Source: Caballeronia udeis (GTDB taxonomy: Bacteria; Pseudomonadota; Gammaproteobacteria; Burkholderiales; Burkholderiaceae). Taken from it: a DNA stretch of 62,925 bases. The notes below the pieces were generated by a model. That model ran no database searches. It saw only the letters and a program-made list of their open reading frames with translations, and had not been told where the DNA came from. Made by a program: the position numbers and the translations under genes. Below, one piece after another: positions 16,413 to 25,445 of the stretch. Positions within the stretch are counted from its first letter, which is position 1, and each line of letters starts with the position of its first letter. The stretch is from NCBI RefSeq assembly GCF_001544555.2, contig NZ_FCOK02000056.1, positions 1 to 62,925 of the forward strand, read 5' to 3'.

Positions 16413-17669
16413 ATGAACGGTCCAGCCCCCATGGAAGTCCTCAGGCAGCATCTGATCGACCCGGAGATCTGCATTCGCTGCAACACATGCGAAGAGACCT
16501 GCCCGGTCGACGCCATTACGCACGACTCCAACAACTATGTCGTCAAGGCGGAGGTCTGCAATGGTTGCATGGCGTGTATCTCGCCGTGCCCGACCGGCTC
16601 TATCGATAACTGGCGCACGGTGCTGAAGTCGCAGGCGTATAGCATTGAAGAGCAGTTCACGTGGGACGAACTGCCCGCGCAGAACACCACGGCAAGTACA
16701 GCGCTGGATACCGACGCTGCGCTCGAGCCAGGTGCCAGCCTGGCGGACAACACCGGTGAAAGCTCGGATGGCATCGACGTGGATACGGTTCGCGGCTCGA
16801 CGCTGCCGCCCTGGTCGGCCGCCAAGCCGTACGTGAACCTGTACACGCACAAGCTGCCGCTGGCGGCGACGGTGGTCGGCAACTACCGCCTGACCGCTGA
16901 GTCCGCCGAAAGCGATATTCATCATATCGTGCTGGATTTCGGCACGACGCCGTTTCCGGTTGTCGAAGGCCAGTCGATCGGCATCCTGCCCCCGGGCACG
17001 ACGAAAGACGGCAAGGCGCATCACGCGCGCCAGTACTCCATCGCGAGCCCGCGCGACGGCGAACGCGAGGGTTATAACAACCTGTCGCTGACGGTCAAGC
17101 GCGTCACGCAGGATCATCGCGGTAATGAGGCAGACGGCGTCTGCTCGAACTATCTGTGCGACGTGAAGAAGGGCGACAAGGTCAATGTGATCGGTCCGTT
17201 CGGCAGTACCTTCCTGATGCCGAATCATCCCAACTCGCATCTGCTCATGATCTGCACGGGCACCGGGTCGGCGCCGATGCGCGCGATGACGGAGTACCGG
17301 CGGCGCAGGAGGTTGAAGGGCGCGACCGGCAAGCTGATGCTGTTTTTTGGCGCGCGGACCAAAGAGGAGTTGCCTTACTTCGGACCGCTTGTGAATCTGC
17401 CGAAGGATTTCATCGATACAAACCTGGCGTTCTCGCGCACCGCCGGTCAGCCGAAGCGTTACGTGCAGGACGCGATGCGCGAACGCGCGGCGGACGTGGG
17501 GCAGATGCTGCGCGACGACAATACGTTTATCTACGTGTGCGGGCTGAAGGGGATGGAGGATGGCGTGCTCCAGGCGCTGCGGGATATTGCCGAGAAGCAC
17601 GGCATTGAATGGGAGCCGTTATGGCGAGCGCTCAAGCGGGAGGGACGATTGCATCTCGAGACCTATTGA
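16413..17669 (+). CDS. boxA: Benzoyl-CoA 2,3-epoxidase, reductase subunit (BoxA)
   Basis: NADPH-dependent reductase that passes electrons to BoxB. The 418-residue protein starts with a two-cluster ferredoxin domain (Cys20, 23, 26, 30 and Cys49, 52, 55, 59). A variable linker follows, then a ferredoxin-NADP reductase module with RQYSIASPR for FAD and GTGSAPMRAM for NADPH. The ATG at 16413 follows CAGGAGACAACA; an upstream in-frame start at 16359 has no such site. It is the last gene of the unit and is followed by a strong terminator at 17717. Confidence 0.94.
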   Translation: MNGPAPMEVLRQHLIDPEICIRCNTCEETCPVDAITHDSNNYVVKAEVCNGCMACISPCPTGSIDNWRTVLKSQAYSIEEQFTWDELPAQNTTASTALDTDAALEPGASLADNTGESSDGIDVDTVRGSTLPPWSAAKPYVNLYTHKLPLAATVVGNYRLTAESAESDIHHIVLDFGTTPFPVVEGQSIGILPPGTTKDGKAHHARQYSIASPRDGEREGYNNLSLTVKRVTQDHRGNEADGVCSNYLCDVKKGDKVNVIGPFGSTFLMPNHPNSHLLMICTGTGSAPMRAMTEYRRRRRLKGATGKLMLFFGARTKEELPYFGPLVNLPKDFIDTNLAFSRTAGQPKRYVQDAMRERAADVGQMLRDDNTFIYVCGLKGMEDGVLQALRDIAEKHGIEWEPLWRALKREGRLHLETY

Positions 17670-17716
17670 TCGCCTGCCAGGATGCAGTGACATGCAGTGA
17701 TTTGCCGAACACTCGA

Positions 17717-17738
17717 CGCCCGCTTATGCGGGCGTTTT
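17717..17738 (+). terminator. Rho-independent terminator of boxCBA
   Basis: CGCCCGC (17717-17723), loop TTAT, GCGGGCG (17728-17734), then TTTT. It lies 48 bases after the boxA stop codon. Confidence 0.85.
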
Positions 17739-18122
17739 GCGTTGACCTTCCTCGTCATTCGCCAAGGTCGTCAAGACCACTGATTGATTCGGTTTAAAAA
17801 TCAATAACGTTAATTGAAAGAATAAATCAAAACTGTTTGCCGGGCGATACTGTCTCAACCCAAAAACAAAAGACGGAGACAAGATGAACGGACTCCCCTC
17901 AGCCGGCTGTCTTGACGCAAGGAAGCTGGCGCTCGGCACCTGAACAGCCTGGTATTCGCAGCCACGCGCGTACCCGCCCCTTGCCCGGTCGACACCCCCG
18001 GCTGAGTCATCCAGCTTGAGTCATACCGAGATCCTTTAGCAGTCGTCATTCGACGCCCGACATCCCCTCGACGAAGGGGCGGGGAATCGCTTTGCATAAA
18101 AAAACCCAATGGAGACAACGCG
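17739..18122. other. Porin promoter region
   Basis: About 380 bases without a gene. The part from 17790 to 17840 is AT-rich compared with its surroundings and is the likely promoter area for the porin. The ribosome site GGAGACAACGCG stands directly before the ATG at 18123. Confidence 0.5.
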
Positions 18123-19235
18123 ATGAAGAAGAGATGGATCTGCAGTGCCGCAGCATTGGCAATATCCGCGATGGCCGCCCCGTGCGCCTACGCGCAGAGC
18201 AGCGTCACGCTATACGGCATTATCGACGCCGGTATCACGTACTTCAGCAACCTGAACGGGCATGGGACCTTCGTGGCGAATGACGGTTCGATCCAGTCGA
18301 ATCGGTGGGGGCTGCTGGGCAGCGAAGATCTTGGCGGCGGCGCCAAAGCTATTTTCCAGTTGGAGAATGGCTTTAATCTCTACAACGGCACCATGGTTCA
18401 ATCCGGTGTGCTCTTCAGCCGCCAGGCATGGGTCGGCCTGACGGATACGAGCCACGGCACGCTCACGCTTGGCAAGCAATACGACTTCTTCTGGGACAAC
18501 CTCACGCAGTTCGCGATGGGCCAGTTCGCGGGGCAGTACTCCTGGCATCCCGGCGATTTCGATCATCTCGCCGGCACCTTGCACATCAACAACGCGGTCA
18601 AGTACAAGTCGCCGACCTATTATGGCTTCTCTTTCGGCGCCCTCTATGCGTTCCCTTCGCAATCCGTCTCGGCCGGCACCGGCCGCGTGATCGCGTTCGG
18701 CGCGCGATACGACGGTGGTCCCTTCCAGGCAGGCGTTGCCTATACCGACACCCACGACCTCGGTCTGAACGGTCCGAGCCAGGCGGGTACCACGCTGTTT
18801 CCGAACTTGTCGGGCGCACCGGTGGTGGCCACGAGCGTCAGCACGATCGGCGCGGGTGCGAGCTACCGGTATGGACGCAGCCTCACACGGCTGCTTTTTA
18901 CCGATACCCACTTTCGCATTGCCAACGACAACGGTTCAATGCCGACCTACGAGCTCAACGAGGTGTTCCAGCTGACGCCGGCGACAACCTTGATGGGCGG
19001 CTACTGGTACAGCAAGCTTGGCGAGCAGAAGTTCCAGAATGGGACGTTGCTGCTTGACTACGCGCTGTCCAAGCGCACCGATGTCTATACCAGCGCCACC
19101 TACTTGCGGGTATCGGGGGGCGCCGCGCCGGTGTTTCTCGGCGGCGGGTCGGCACCGGTGTTTTCAAACGGGGTATATGTGGGCTCGGGAGATTTTTCGA
19201 CGGCAATCCGGATCGGCATGCGCACGAAGTTCTGA
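18123..19235 (+). CDS. Gram-negative porin (trimeric, OmpC-like)
   Basis: Outer-membrane general or substrate-selective porin of 370 residues. A signal peptide of about 24 residues ends at AYAQS, followed by the typical first strand SVTLYGIIDAGITY. The conserved RWGLLGSEDLGGG turn and the C-terminal phenylalanine strand IRIGMRTKF are present, as needed for assembly by the BAM complex. Placement directly after boxCBA makes a role in aromatic acid entry possible. The separate terminator and promoter region mean it is not in the same operon. Confidence 0.92.
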   Translation: MKKRWICSAAALAISAMAAPCAYAQSSVTLYGIIDAGITYFSNLNGHGTFVANDGSIQSNRWGLLGSEDLGGGAKAIFQLENGFNLYNGTMVQSGVLFSRQAWVGLTDTSHGTLTLGKQYDFFWDNLTQFAMGQFAGQYSWHPGDFDHLAGTLHINNAVKYKSPTYYGFSFGALYAFPSQSVSAGTGRVIAFGARYDGGPFQAGVAYTDTHDLGLNGPSQAGTTLFPNLSGAPVVATSVSTIGAGASYRYGRSLTRLLFTDTHFRIANDNGSMPTYELNEVFQLTPATTLMGGYWYSKLGEQKFQNGTLLLDYALSKRTDVYTSATYLRVSGGAAPVFLGGGSAPVFSNGVYVGSGDFSTAIRIGMRTKF

Positions 19236-19297
19236 AGCTGATGCACTGAAAGCCTCCCGACGTACGGACCGTGCCGCCCGCGAAAATCAGTGCTGGC

Positions 19298-19332
19298 CTT
19301 TCGTCGAATCGATGATGCCCAATCGACGAAAG
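19298..19332. terminator. Hairpin between convergent genes
   Basis: CTTTCGTCGA (19298-19307) and TCGACGAAAG (19323-19332) form a 10-bp stem with a 15-base loop. It lies between the porin and the leftward gene that ends at 19350. T-runs are poor on both sides, so its strength as a terminator is uncertain. Confidence 0.4.
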
Positions 19333-19349
19333 CCCCTGGTTTTGCCGGA

Positions 19350-19715
19350 TCAGTCGGCCGGCCGTTTGTCGGCCAGCGCGCGCTTGCATTCATCGAGCAC
19401 GCGCAACACCAGCTCGGATTGATAGTTGAGGTCGTCGCTGTCGAGAATCTCTTCCACGGCATCGCGGGCCCAGTCGGCATCCACGAGTTCCGAGTGCCGC
19501 TGGGCGAGGTCGGCTGCAATGGCCGAGAGTTTCGCGATGGCGAGCCATTCAGCCTGGCGCTTGTGCCTGTCCAGCCACTTGTGAGCTGCTTGCACGTGAA
19601 AAGCGGCCGTAGGCCAGGAGCCGTTCAGATAATAAGCGCCCAGGCACCCGCAGGTGAGCCAGCAGAGCAGTTCCACGCGGTCGGTCGGGCTGAGATTGTG
19701 GCGTACATCGTTCAT
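19350..19715 (-). CDS. Conserved hypothetical protein
   Basis: Encodes 121 residues with no family I can name. It is rich in helix formers, with a cysteine-containing stretch LLCWLTCGCLGAYY near residue 15-28 and repeated Ala/Leu/Glu patterns after it, suggesting a small all-alpha protein. The ATG at 19715 was chosen because the upstream extension (to 19814) is not protein-like. Convergent with the porin. Confidence 0.6.
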   Translation of the reverse strand: MNDVRHNLSPTDRVELLCWLTCGCLGAYYLNGSWPTAAFHVQAAHKWLDRHKRQAEWLAIAKLSAIAADLAQRHSELVDADWARDAVEEILDSDDLNYQSELVLRVLDECKRALADKRPAD

Positions 19716-19976
19716 GGCGGAGCTCACGAAGATGATTGACGTGTGCCGGACGTTTTGATCCCGGCATGAAAACGATAGCACGCCACGGTGCAATGCGGAA
19801 TCCTCCATTTCCACGGTGCTGCCGTGTGTTCAGGGGCGCACCGACTTGGCGACGGGTTGGTGCCTGCGAGCCAAGCGGCATTGAGCAGGGCGCCTCCCCA
19901 GGCTTTTACGCTGCGGTGATGGAAAGCCTGCCCGAGGGACGACATTCGCCCGCCGCGGCGACCGCGGCTTGACGCG

Positions 19977-20522
19977 TCAGGATGCCATCGCCGCGGTGAT
20001 TTCTCCAAACGACGATTGCAGCCGGTCGATCTTTTCCCGCAGGTCGTCGAGCCGGTACGCGGCTTTGTTGGCCAGTTCCCGCACGCTTTCGAGCAACTGC
20101 TCGCACAAGGCGGAATGCTGGGCCGCCATTGAATCGAACATCCTGGGTTCAGGTCTTCCTGATTGATCGGCTGCCGGTCCGAGGTGATCCGGATGCGTTC
20201 CCCGTTGGGCTATCCTCATGCGTTCCGTCGCTGCAGCGAACTTCTCGACAGGACCGATGGCCGTCCGGATGGACGCGTCGACTTCATCGAGCGCAGCTTT
20301 CAGATCGAGCGCGTTTTCCTCCATTGATACGGTGAGGCCTTCCACCTTTTGCGGCGAGATGTAACCGCGCTTCGCGAGGGTTTCACTCGCGTGAACGATC
20401 GCCGCTGTAATCGCCGAGACCGCTTCCCGCTCGGTTTCAACCCGGCTCTTGAGGTCGGTGCATTCTGCAAGCACCTCATGGAAGGCGCTCAGATGTGTTT
20501 CGATCACCGGGGTAGTTAGCAT
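19977..20522 (-). CDS. Hypothetical helical protein
   Basis: A 181-residue, mostly helical protein with charged heptad-like segments (ECTDLKSRVETEREAVSAI near residue 20 and a C-terminal AAYRLDDLREKIDRLQSSF), so probably coiled-coil. No domain is recognised. The ATG at 20522 is preferred over an upstream TTG, but neither has a good ribosome site. A middle stretch rich in Arg/Pro/His (about residues 105-130) looks unlike the rest and could reflect a compensated frameshift. Confidence 0.5.
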   Translation of the reverse strand: MLTTPVIETHLSAFHEVLAECTDLKSRVETEREAVSAITAAIVHASETLAKRGYISPQKVEGLTVSMEENALDLKAALDEVDASIRTAIGPVEKFAAATERMRIAQRGTHPDHLGPAADQSGRPEPRMFDSMAAQHSALCEQLLESVRELANKAAYRLDDLREKIDRLQSSFGEITAAMAS

Positions 20523-21633
20523 AGTGGTATAGCAATAGTTGGACAAAAATCCGACAAAATGACTAACTTGGTGTGATCATGAAAGCATGAGCTGTGCCAA
20601 TCAAGGCAGACGACCTGTTCGCGAAGTCGCTGCATGCTTCGACGTTATCTCGCAAAGGCAGACAGAAGAGGGAACAATGGTGTTTGAATAGACGGCGTTT
20701 CGGACACTAGAGCGTTTTCAGTAAATTGTTCTTATTGAAATGTGCGATGCAAAATGAAACAAGAAAAAAATTCCGATTCAATGGGTCGTAACGTTTTTTG
20801 AGCTGAAATAGATCTTTGATCTGTTGCAGCTTGGGTTTCAAATCTGCGTATCGATAAAACGTGCATTAGGAAGGTTTATTTCGAGTTGAGAAAAACAATC
20901 CGTATCTGCCATATCGCAATACGCACTTCATCTTCATTCACCGTGAAAATTATTCAAAACGGGAAAATCCAACCACTCACGTATCGCCCTGAATGCCTAA
21001 TTGAGCGTTGAACTGAGGATTAGGGAAATCCAGGCGAAGCATCGTTGCAGATTCTGACGCATTGGGAAGAATGGTGCCGAAATCACCACTGCTGGCGCTC
21101 GAGTACCGGTGCCACGCGAGAAGGCCGTCAGGGAGTTAAAGCATGCTATATGCAGTGTGATTTCAAAACGGAAACGCATGTCGGTAAAGCCCGGCTTGAT
21201 CCGCCGTATAGACCTTCCTTTACCGGGACGAACCCTGTGAACGAGTTCGTTGTTGAAAATCGAAATTCGAAACGAATCCGTGAATTAATAATAAACCAAG
21301 AAAAAGCATTTAAATGTATGTTTATTAATCAGCTTCGTTCTCAATTCCGCAATGTCGCTCCTCAACGTGTCCCGTCATGGTTCGACGCACTCGGGATCGT
21401 CCTGCGTTATCGTGTCCAGACCGGTGTTGCCGCCAGCGGCCCGGGCGTTGTCCATGAGAACTCCCCAAACGCTTGCGCGATCAACGTGAAATGCGCAACG
21501 ATCGCTCTCTTGGGGGTTCAACCGTCGCGTGCTACACCTGAGTTCCATCCGACCCACCATCGCCCAAGGAGTGGAAAATCAGCTATTTGAGCATTTGCCG
21601 GGTGAACCGCGGGGTGAACCGCGGGGTGAACCG
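20523..21633. other. AT-rich region without a convincing gene
   Basis: About 1.1 kb. From roughly 20690 to 21350 the DNA is clearly richer in A/T than its surroundings, with runs such as AAGAAAAAAATTCC and AATTAATAATAAACC. A 181-codon open frame at 21045-21590 (+) crosses the boundary but has no recognisable domain or start signal. I read the region as non-coding or as the remains of acquired DNA, and it probably includes the promoter of the gene at 21634. Confidence 0.45.
21601..21633 (+). repeat. 12-bp tandem repeat abutting a start codon
   Basis: GGTGAACCGCGG occurs twice (21601-21612, 21613-21624) and is followed by GGTGAACCG directly before the ATG at 21634. Each copy contains a Shine-Dalgarno-like GGTGA. 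If translation begins upstream at 21529, the repeat codes for GEPR repeats instead. Confidence 0.8.
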
Positions 21634-23133
21634 ATGACGCAGCGTGTACGCGCAATCTGGCGGCTCGCGGTGCTGTTCGCGCGGGAAAGCCGTGTTAAGT
21701 CCGCCGCTGACGCCCCAATCCATAGCGTCCTGCGCTCTTTCGCTGCGGGCGTGCGTTCCCGTGGCGCAACCCGCCTGACCCAGCGAGTGCCGGTATTGCA
21801 GAATCTGTCCGGCGTGCTGGGCATGGCGTCGGGCCTGCTGGCGCAACATCCGGGGTTGGCGGAGACAGCGGTGCGCGTCGCCCTTGCCGAGCTGGACGCG
21901 CTCAAGACACCGCTGAAAGACGCGCCGCTGCGCCGGGCGCTGGAAATCGCACTGCCGCCGGGACGGGCTGCCGGGTTGATCGACGTGGAGGCCGAGCCCG
22001 AGTGCTGCGGCATCGCGCAGCAGACGCATCGCGCGCGGATCGTGCTGGACACGACTCCCCGCAGCGCCGGGAGCGCGGCGCCGGTGGCCGCGCGCATCAC
22101 GCTGATTCGCGCCGACACGCGTGCCGAGCTTGCACAGGACCTGGACGTGGCGAACTCCGCAGTACGCCTGGCCGGGCGTTTTTCGCGTGAGGTTCGAGAG
22201 CAGAACGCCGGTGCACTCATCGCCCGTCTGACCGAGTCGATTACCGGCATGCTCGACTTGCGCCAGCGTGCCGCCGATCAAAGTTTTCTGCGCTACCGGT
22301 TGCGCGAGGTGAACAAGGACTCGCGCGTTGTCGTGCCCGAGGTGCTCTGGGATTTTTGCAGCGATACGGTGCTCGTCACGCGCGCGGTGCGCAGCGTGCC
22401 GCTCTCGGACGCCGACGGGTTGCGTGCCCACGGCCTGGACCCGGCCCGATTGATCGCCACGTGGATCGAGGTTTTTTTCGAGACCGCGCTGGGCGAGGGC
22501 GTATTCCACGCCGGTCTGGAAGCGGCGGGCGCGGCAGTCAGTATCGAACCGGACACCCTCGGGGCGCTCGTGCTCGACGGCGATTCGCCGCTTACGTTTT
22601 TCGCTGCCCACGAGCGCAGTTTCCTCGTTGCCGGGTCGCACGCGTTGTTGCACGGCGATCACAAGGCGGCTGCCCGCGAGCACATGCAGCATGGTCGTCC
22701 CGGCGAACACGAGCCGCAGCATGCGGTACGGGTGGAAGCGACCTATCGGCGGGAGGCGGAGCGATTTGCCGGCGATGCCCAGCGCCACCGGACTGCCGCC
22801 GATCTCTTCACGGCGCTGAGCAAAGGGCCGCTGGAGCATGCGTTCGGCGACGCCCATACGGGCATCGCGTCCCGCGCGGCGTTGCTCGCGCGCTCGGTGC
22901 AGAGCATCGAGGAAACGGCGCGGCGGCTCGCACCGGATATCGATGTATGGTCGATCGCGCGCCGGGTGATCCTGCGTCTGGCGCTCGATCAGTTCAGCTC
23001 GCACGGCCTCGTCGCGCAACTGGCGAAGGAAGCCGTGCACTGGCCGCATGCGCTGCCGCGCGTGCCGAATCTGCTGCACGATTGGGTGATGCGGCAAAAC
23101 CGCCGGAATGCGGATTCGCGTTCCGCGAGGTAG
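21634..23133 (+). CDS. Degenerate UbiB/AarF (ABC1)-like protein, probable pseudokinase
   Basis: The 499-residue protein follows the UbiB pattern in order: a GQ-like helix (NLSGVLGMASGLL), a segment of Ala/Leu helices, GIAQQTHRARI matching the family's AQVHRA, the strand AARIT, and a VVVPEVLW...VLVTRAV stretch before the catalytic region. In UbiB the last region reads HADPHPGN; here it reads HAGLEAAGAAVS, so the nucleotide- and metal-binding residues are gone. The KxGQ signature and the VAVKV lysine are also missing. It is therefore probably not an ATPase. A longer open frame runs antisense (21583-23232), but only this strand shows a family pattern. Start taken at 21634; 21529 is possible. Confidence 0.55.
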   Translation: MTQRVRAIWRLAVLFARESRVKSAADAPIHSVLRSFAAGVRSRGATRLTQRVPVLQNLSGVLGMASGLLAQHPGLAETAVRVALAELDALKTPLKDAPLRRALEIALPPGRAAGLIDVEAEPECCGIAQQTHRARIVLDTTPRSAGSAAPVAARITLIRADTRAELAQDLDVANSAVRLAGRFSREVREQNAGALIARLTESITGMLDLRQRAADQSFLRYRLREVNKDSRVVVPEVLWDFCSDTVLVTRAVRSVPLSDADGLRAHGLDPARLIATWIEVFFETALGEGVFHAGLEAAGAAVSIEPDTLGALVLDGDSPLTFFAAHERSFLVAGSHALLHGDHKAAAREHMQHGRPGEHEPQHAVRVEATYRREAERFAGDAQRHRTAADLFTALSKGPLEHAFGDAHTGIASRAALLARSVQSIEETARRLAPDIDVWSIARRVILRLALDQFSSHGLVAQLAKEAVHWPHALPRVPNLLHDWVMRQNRRNADSRSAR

Positions 23134-23157
23134 GACGGACCGCAACCCCGTCAATGC

Positions 23158-23190
23158 AAAAAAACTGGCCGCGCCATTCAGTGCGGCCAG
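23158..23190 (-). terminator. Terminator of the CsbD-like gene
   Basis: Read on the minus strand, CTGGCCGC (23190-23183) and GCGGCCAG (23172-23165) form a stem around a 10-base loop, followed by seven T's (23164-23158). It lies 50 bases past the stop codon at 23241. Confidence 0.85.
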
Positions 23191-23240
23191 CCGCTTCCTA
23201 TCCATCCCCCCAAACTGCCAGCCAGCCTGCAAAGCGCAAC

Positions 23241-23495
23241 TTATCGCTGCCGTGCCCAGATCGCGCCAAGCACAAACCCGATTGCGCCCGCGACCAGCAC
23301 GCCATTGATCGGCTTTGCAATCACCGCCTCGCGCACTTGATCAACGGTTTCCCCGTAGTTGAACTGGAGCTTGCCGAGCATCTGGCGCGCCTTGCCTTCA
23401 GCCTGCGTCGCCGTGTCGCCGGTCAGACCGCCGACCGCATCCTGCATCTTGCCCACGACGGTTTGCGCCGCGCCTTCTACCTGATCTTGCACCAT
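23241..23495 (-). CDS. CsbD-like / DUF883-like small stress protein
   Basis: An 84-residue protein. The N-terminal half has the CsbD pattern (VEGAAQTVVGKMQDAVGGLTG, followed by QAEGKARQ). The C-terminal half ends in a glycine-rich hydrophobic segment GVLVAGAIGFVLGAIWARQR, which resembles the membrane anchor of DUF883 ribosome-associated proteins. The combination suggests a membrane-tethered stress protein. The ATG follows CGGGAGGCACC. Monocistronic, with its own terminator. Confidence 0.85.
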   Translation of the reverse strand: MVQDQVEGAAQTVVGKMQDAVGGLTGDTATQAEGKARQMLGKLQFNYGETVDQVREAVIAKPINGVLVAGAIGFVLGAIWARQR

Positions 23496-23592
23496 GGTGC
23501 CTCCCGTTCCAGTTGAAGCGGTTTATCGAAGAATCCGGCGTACCGGAGCGTTTGTTTGAGCAGGGTTCGTGCCCAGGCGCGAGAACCGCGGG

Positions 23593-23949
23593 TCAAGCTG
23601 CGCCGATCAGACGCGTGACGATCTCGATGAGCGCATCGATGGAAAGCGGTTTCCGGTGAAATTCGAGGTGCGGATGCGTGACCGTCGGGGTGCGCGCAGC
23701 GGCGCTGGAGAGCACGACGGGAATCTGCGCGAGGGTGTCATCGGCGGCTAGCATGTGGCACAGCGCGACGCCGTCCATGGTGGGCATCATCCAGTCCGTG
23801 ATGATCAGGTCGGGCTGATTTGCGCGCACCGATTCGAGCGCCAACAAGCCGTTTGACGCCGTGCTGACCTCGTATCCTTCCATCTGGAGCACAAGCCGCC
23901 AAGTGGTCAGGAGGTCAAATTCATCGTCTACGACGAGGATCTTTTTCAT
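23593..23949 (-). CDS. Single-domain response regulator (CheY-like)
   Basis: A 118-residue receiver domain with no output domain. The acidic pocket is DDE (8-10), the phospho-acceptor Asp52 lies in IITDWMMP, and the conserved Lys100 is in FHRKP. Ser81/82 take the usual Ser/Thr position. The start codon overlaps the stop of the KaiC-like gene (ATGA), so the two are translated together and probably act together. No histidine kinase is adjacent, so its phospho-donor must be encoded elsewhere. Confidence 0.92.
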   Translation of the reverse strand: MKKILVVDDEFDLLTTWRLVLQMEGYEVSTASNGLLALESVRANQPDLIITDWMMPTMDGVALCHMLAADDTLAQIPVVLSSAAARTPTVTHPHLEFHRKPLSIDALIEIVTRLIGAA

Positions 23950-25445
23950 GTCCGCGTGCCGGCGTCCTGGTCGGACAGCGTGAGCGGGATCGTGCCGCGC
24001 GCCGATAACAACGTGCTTGTTCCAACGAAACCATCCGCCAGATGCAAGCCCTTTTCATCGATGATGAAGCGGCGGATGGACGGATCGTGGGCGCTTTCGC
24101 GCTGCTTGATGACGGAGATGATGCGAAACAACGACGTGGTCGTCTCCACGTATCTCATCAACACAATGTTCTCGGTCATCGCCGACGCGCGGATCGAGCC
24201 CCCATGCGCCATGTCGGCATAAAGCGGCAACTCTTCGGTAAGCAGCGTCGTGACGCTTTCCTGGCGTAGCCGGTGCGTCAACGCGTTCAGGAACAACCCG
24301 AAACGCTCCATGCGGTTCGCCGAATCGTGGAAACCTTCAATCCCGTCCACTACCAGCCGCGACGCGCCCGCGCGCTTCACCACGGAGATCAGCTCGGCCG
24401 CGAGTTCATCGATAGCAAGCTCCACCGCCGGCCGCCACTCGACGATCAGGCGAGCGTCGGCAACCGCATCGGCAAGATGGATCGACACGGACTCCGCCTT
24501 GGCGACCAGCCGCTCAGGCGATTCGTAAAAGCCGAAATACACGCAGCGCTCGCCGTTGGCCACGCCGGCGTCGAGGAATTTCAGCGACAGCAGCGTCTTG
24601 CCAATCCCCGATGGCCCGATCAGCGTCGTGGTCGACCCCTTCACCAGGCCGCCGCCGAGCATGGCGTCGAAGTCCGGCAGGCCGAACGATAGTTTCGCTT
24701 TCAGGTCCGGCGCACCTTCCAGCAGCAGCGACCGCGCTTCCAGGCGCGGGAAGGTGACGAGGCCGTCGGCGGTGATCTTGAAGAAGTGACGTCCCAGCAG
24801 ATGATCGCGGCCGCGTAGTTTATGCACTTCAATTTCGCGCGCGCGCCGCATGCCGGTCGCGAAGCGGTTGAGCTCGACCAGGCCATCGACGAGCGTGTGT
24901 TCCGGATGCGGCTCGTTGCCCGACAGCGGCGCCAGGATCAGCGTGGTGCAGCCCGCGGCAGTCACGAACGCGCTGAGTTCGTGGATGAACTGCGACAACT
25001 CCAGTTCGGTGGAGCTGAATTCGCGGGCGCTGCGAAAGCCGTCGATCACCATGAAACGCGGCCGGCATGTCTTGATGGTCGAGGCGATCAAGGCGAGGAA
25101 ACCGTTCAGGCCGTCGCGCATCAGTTCGTGGTAGCCGGAGACGAACAGCATTTTGTCCGAGATAGCGTCGGCGTTGTAGAACGAGAGCCCTTTCAGGTGC
25201 GACAACAGCTTCGAATGCGACTCGGCGATCAGCGTGATGTACAGCACCGTGTCACCCTCGGTCACCCGGTGAAACCCGATCTGCGTTGACAGGATGGTCT
25301 TGCCCGCTCCCGCCATGCCTTCGATCAGGTACAACCCGCCCTTGACGAGGCCTCCGCCGAGTATGTCGTCAAGGCCGGGCACGCCGGTCGTCACGGTGGT
25401 CTGATCGGAATCGGTCTGGCTGGATGGAATTGCTTGGTCGGTCAT
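23946..25445 (-). CDS. KaiC-like double-ATPase protein
   Basis: The 499-residue protein has two RecA/KaiC domains in tandem. The first starts near residue 18 (GVPGLDDILGGGLVKG) with Walker A GMAGAGKT (43-50) and Walker B FMVIDG (131-136). The second starts near 255 (GLPDFDAMLGGGLVKG) with Walker A GPSGIGKT (277-284) and a VVDGIEGF Walker B. Proteins of this kind outside cyanobacteria are paired with receiver domains or kinases rather than KaiA/KaiB, as here. The ATG at 25445 is preferred to an upstream start because the KaiC pattern begins shortly after it. Signalling role inferred, target unknown. Confidence 0.9.
   Translation of the reverse strand: MTDQAIPSSQTDSDQTTVTTGVPGLDDILGGGLVKGGLYLIEGMAGAGKTILSTQIGFHRVTEGDTVLYITLIAESHSKLLSHLKGLSFYNADAISDKMLFVSGYHELMRDGLNGFLALIASTIKTCRPRFMVIDGFRSAREFSSTELELSQFIHELSAFVTAAGCTTLILAPLSGNEPHPEHTLVDGLVELNRFATGMRRAREIEVHKLRGRDHLLGRHFFKITADGLVTFPRLEARSLLLEGAPDLKAKLSFGLPDFDAMLGGGLVKGSTTTLIGPSGIGKTLLSLKFLDAGVANGERCVYFGFYESPERLVAKAESVSIHLADAVADARLIVEWRPAVELAIDELAAELISVVKRAGASRLVVDGIEGFHDSANRMERFGLFLNALTHRLRQESVTTLLTEELPLYADMAHGGSIRASAMTENIVLMRYVETTTSLFRIISVIKQRESAHDPSIRRFIIDEKGLHLADGFVGTSTLLSARGTIPLTLSDQDAGTRT

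Noticed and set aside
16371..17600. A 409-codon antisense frame over boxA
   Set aside because: It has no recognisable domain, while the plus strand encodes the ferredoxin/reductase.
21045..21590. A 181-codon open frame at the edge of the AT-rich region
   Set aside because: It has no recognisable family, no ribosome site and a change of composition in the middle. Not listed as a gene.
21583..23232. A 549-codon open frame antisense to the UbiB-like gene
   Set aside because: It shows no family pattern and is rich in Arg/His/Gln, typical of antisense frames in GC-rich DNA. The opposite strand shows a UbiB layout.
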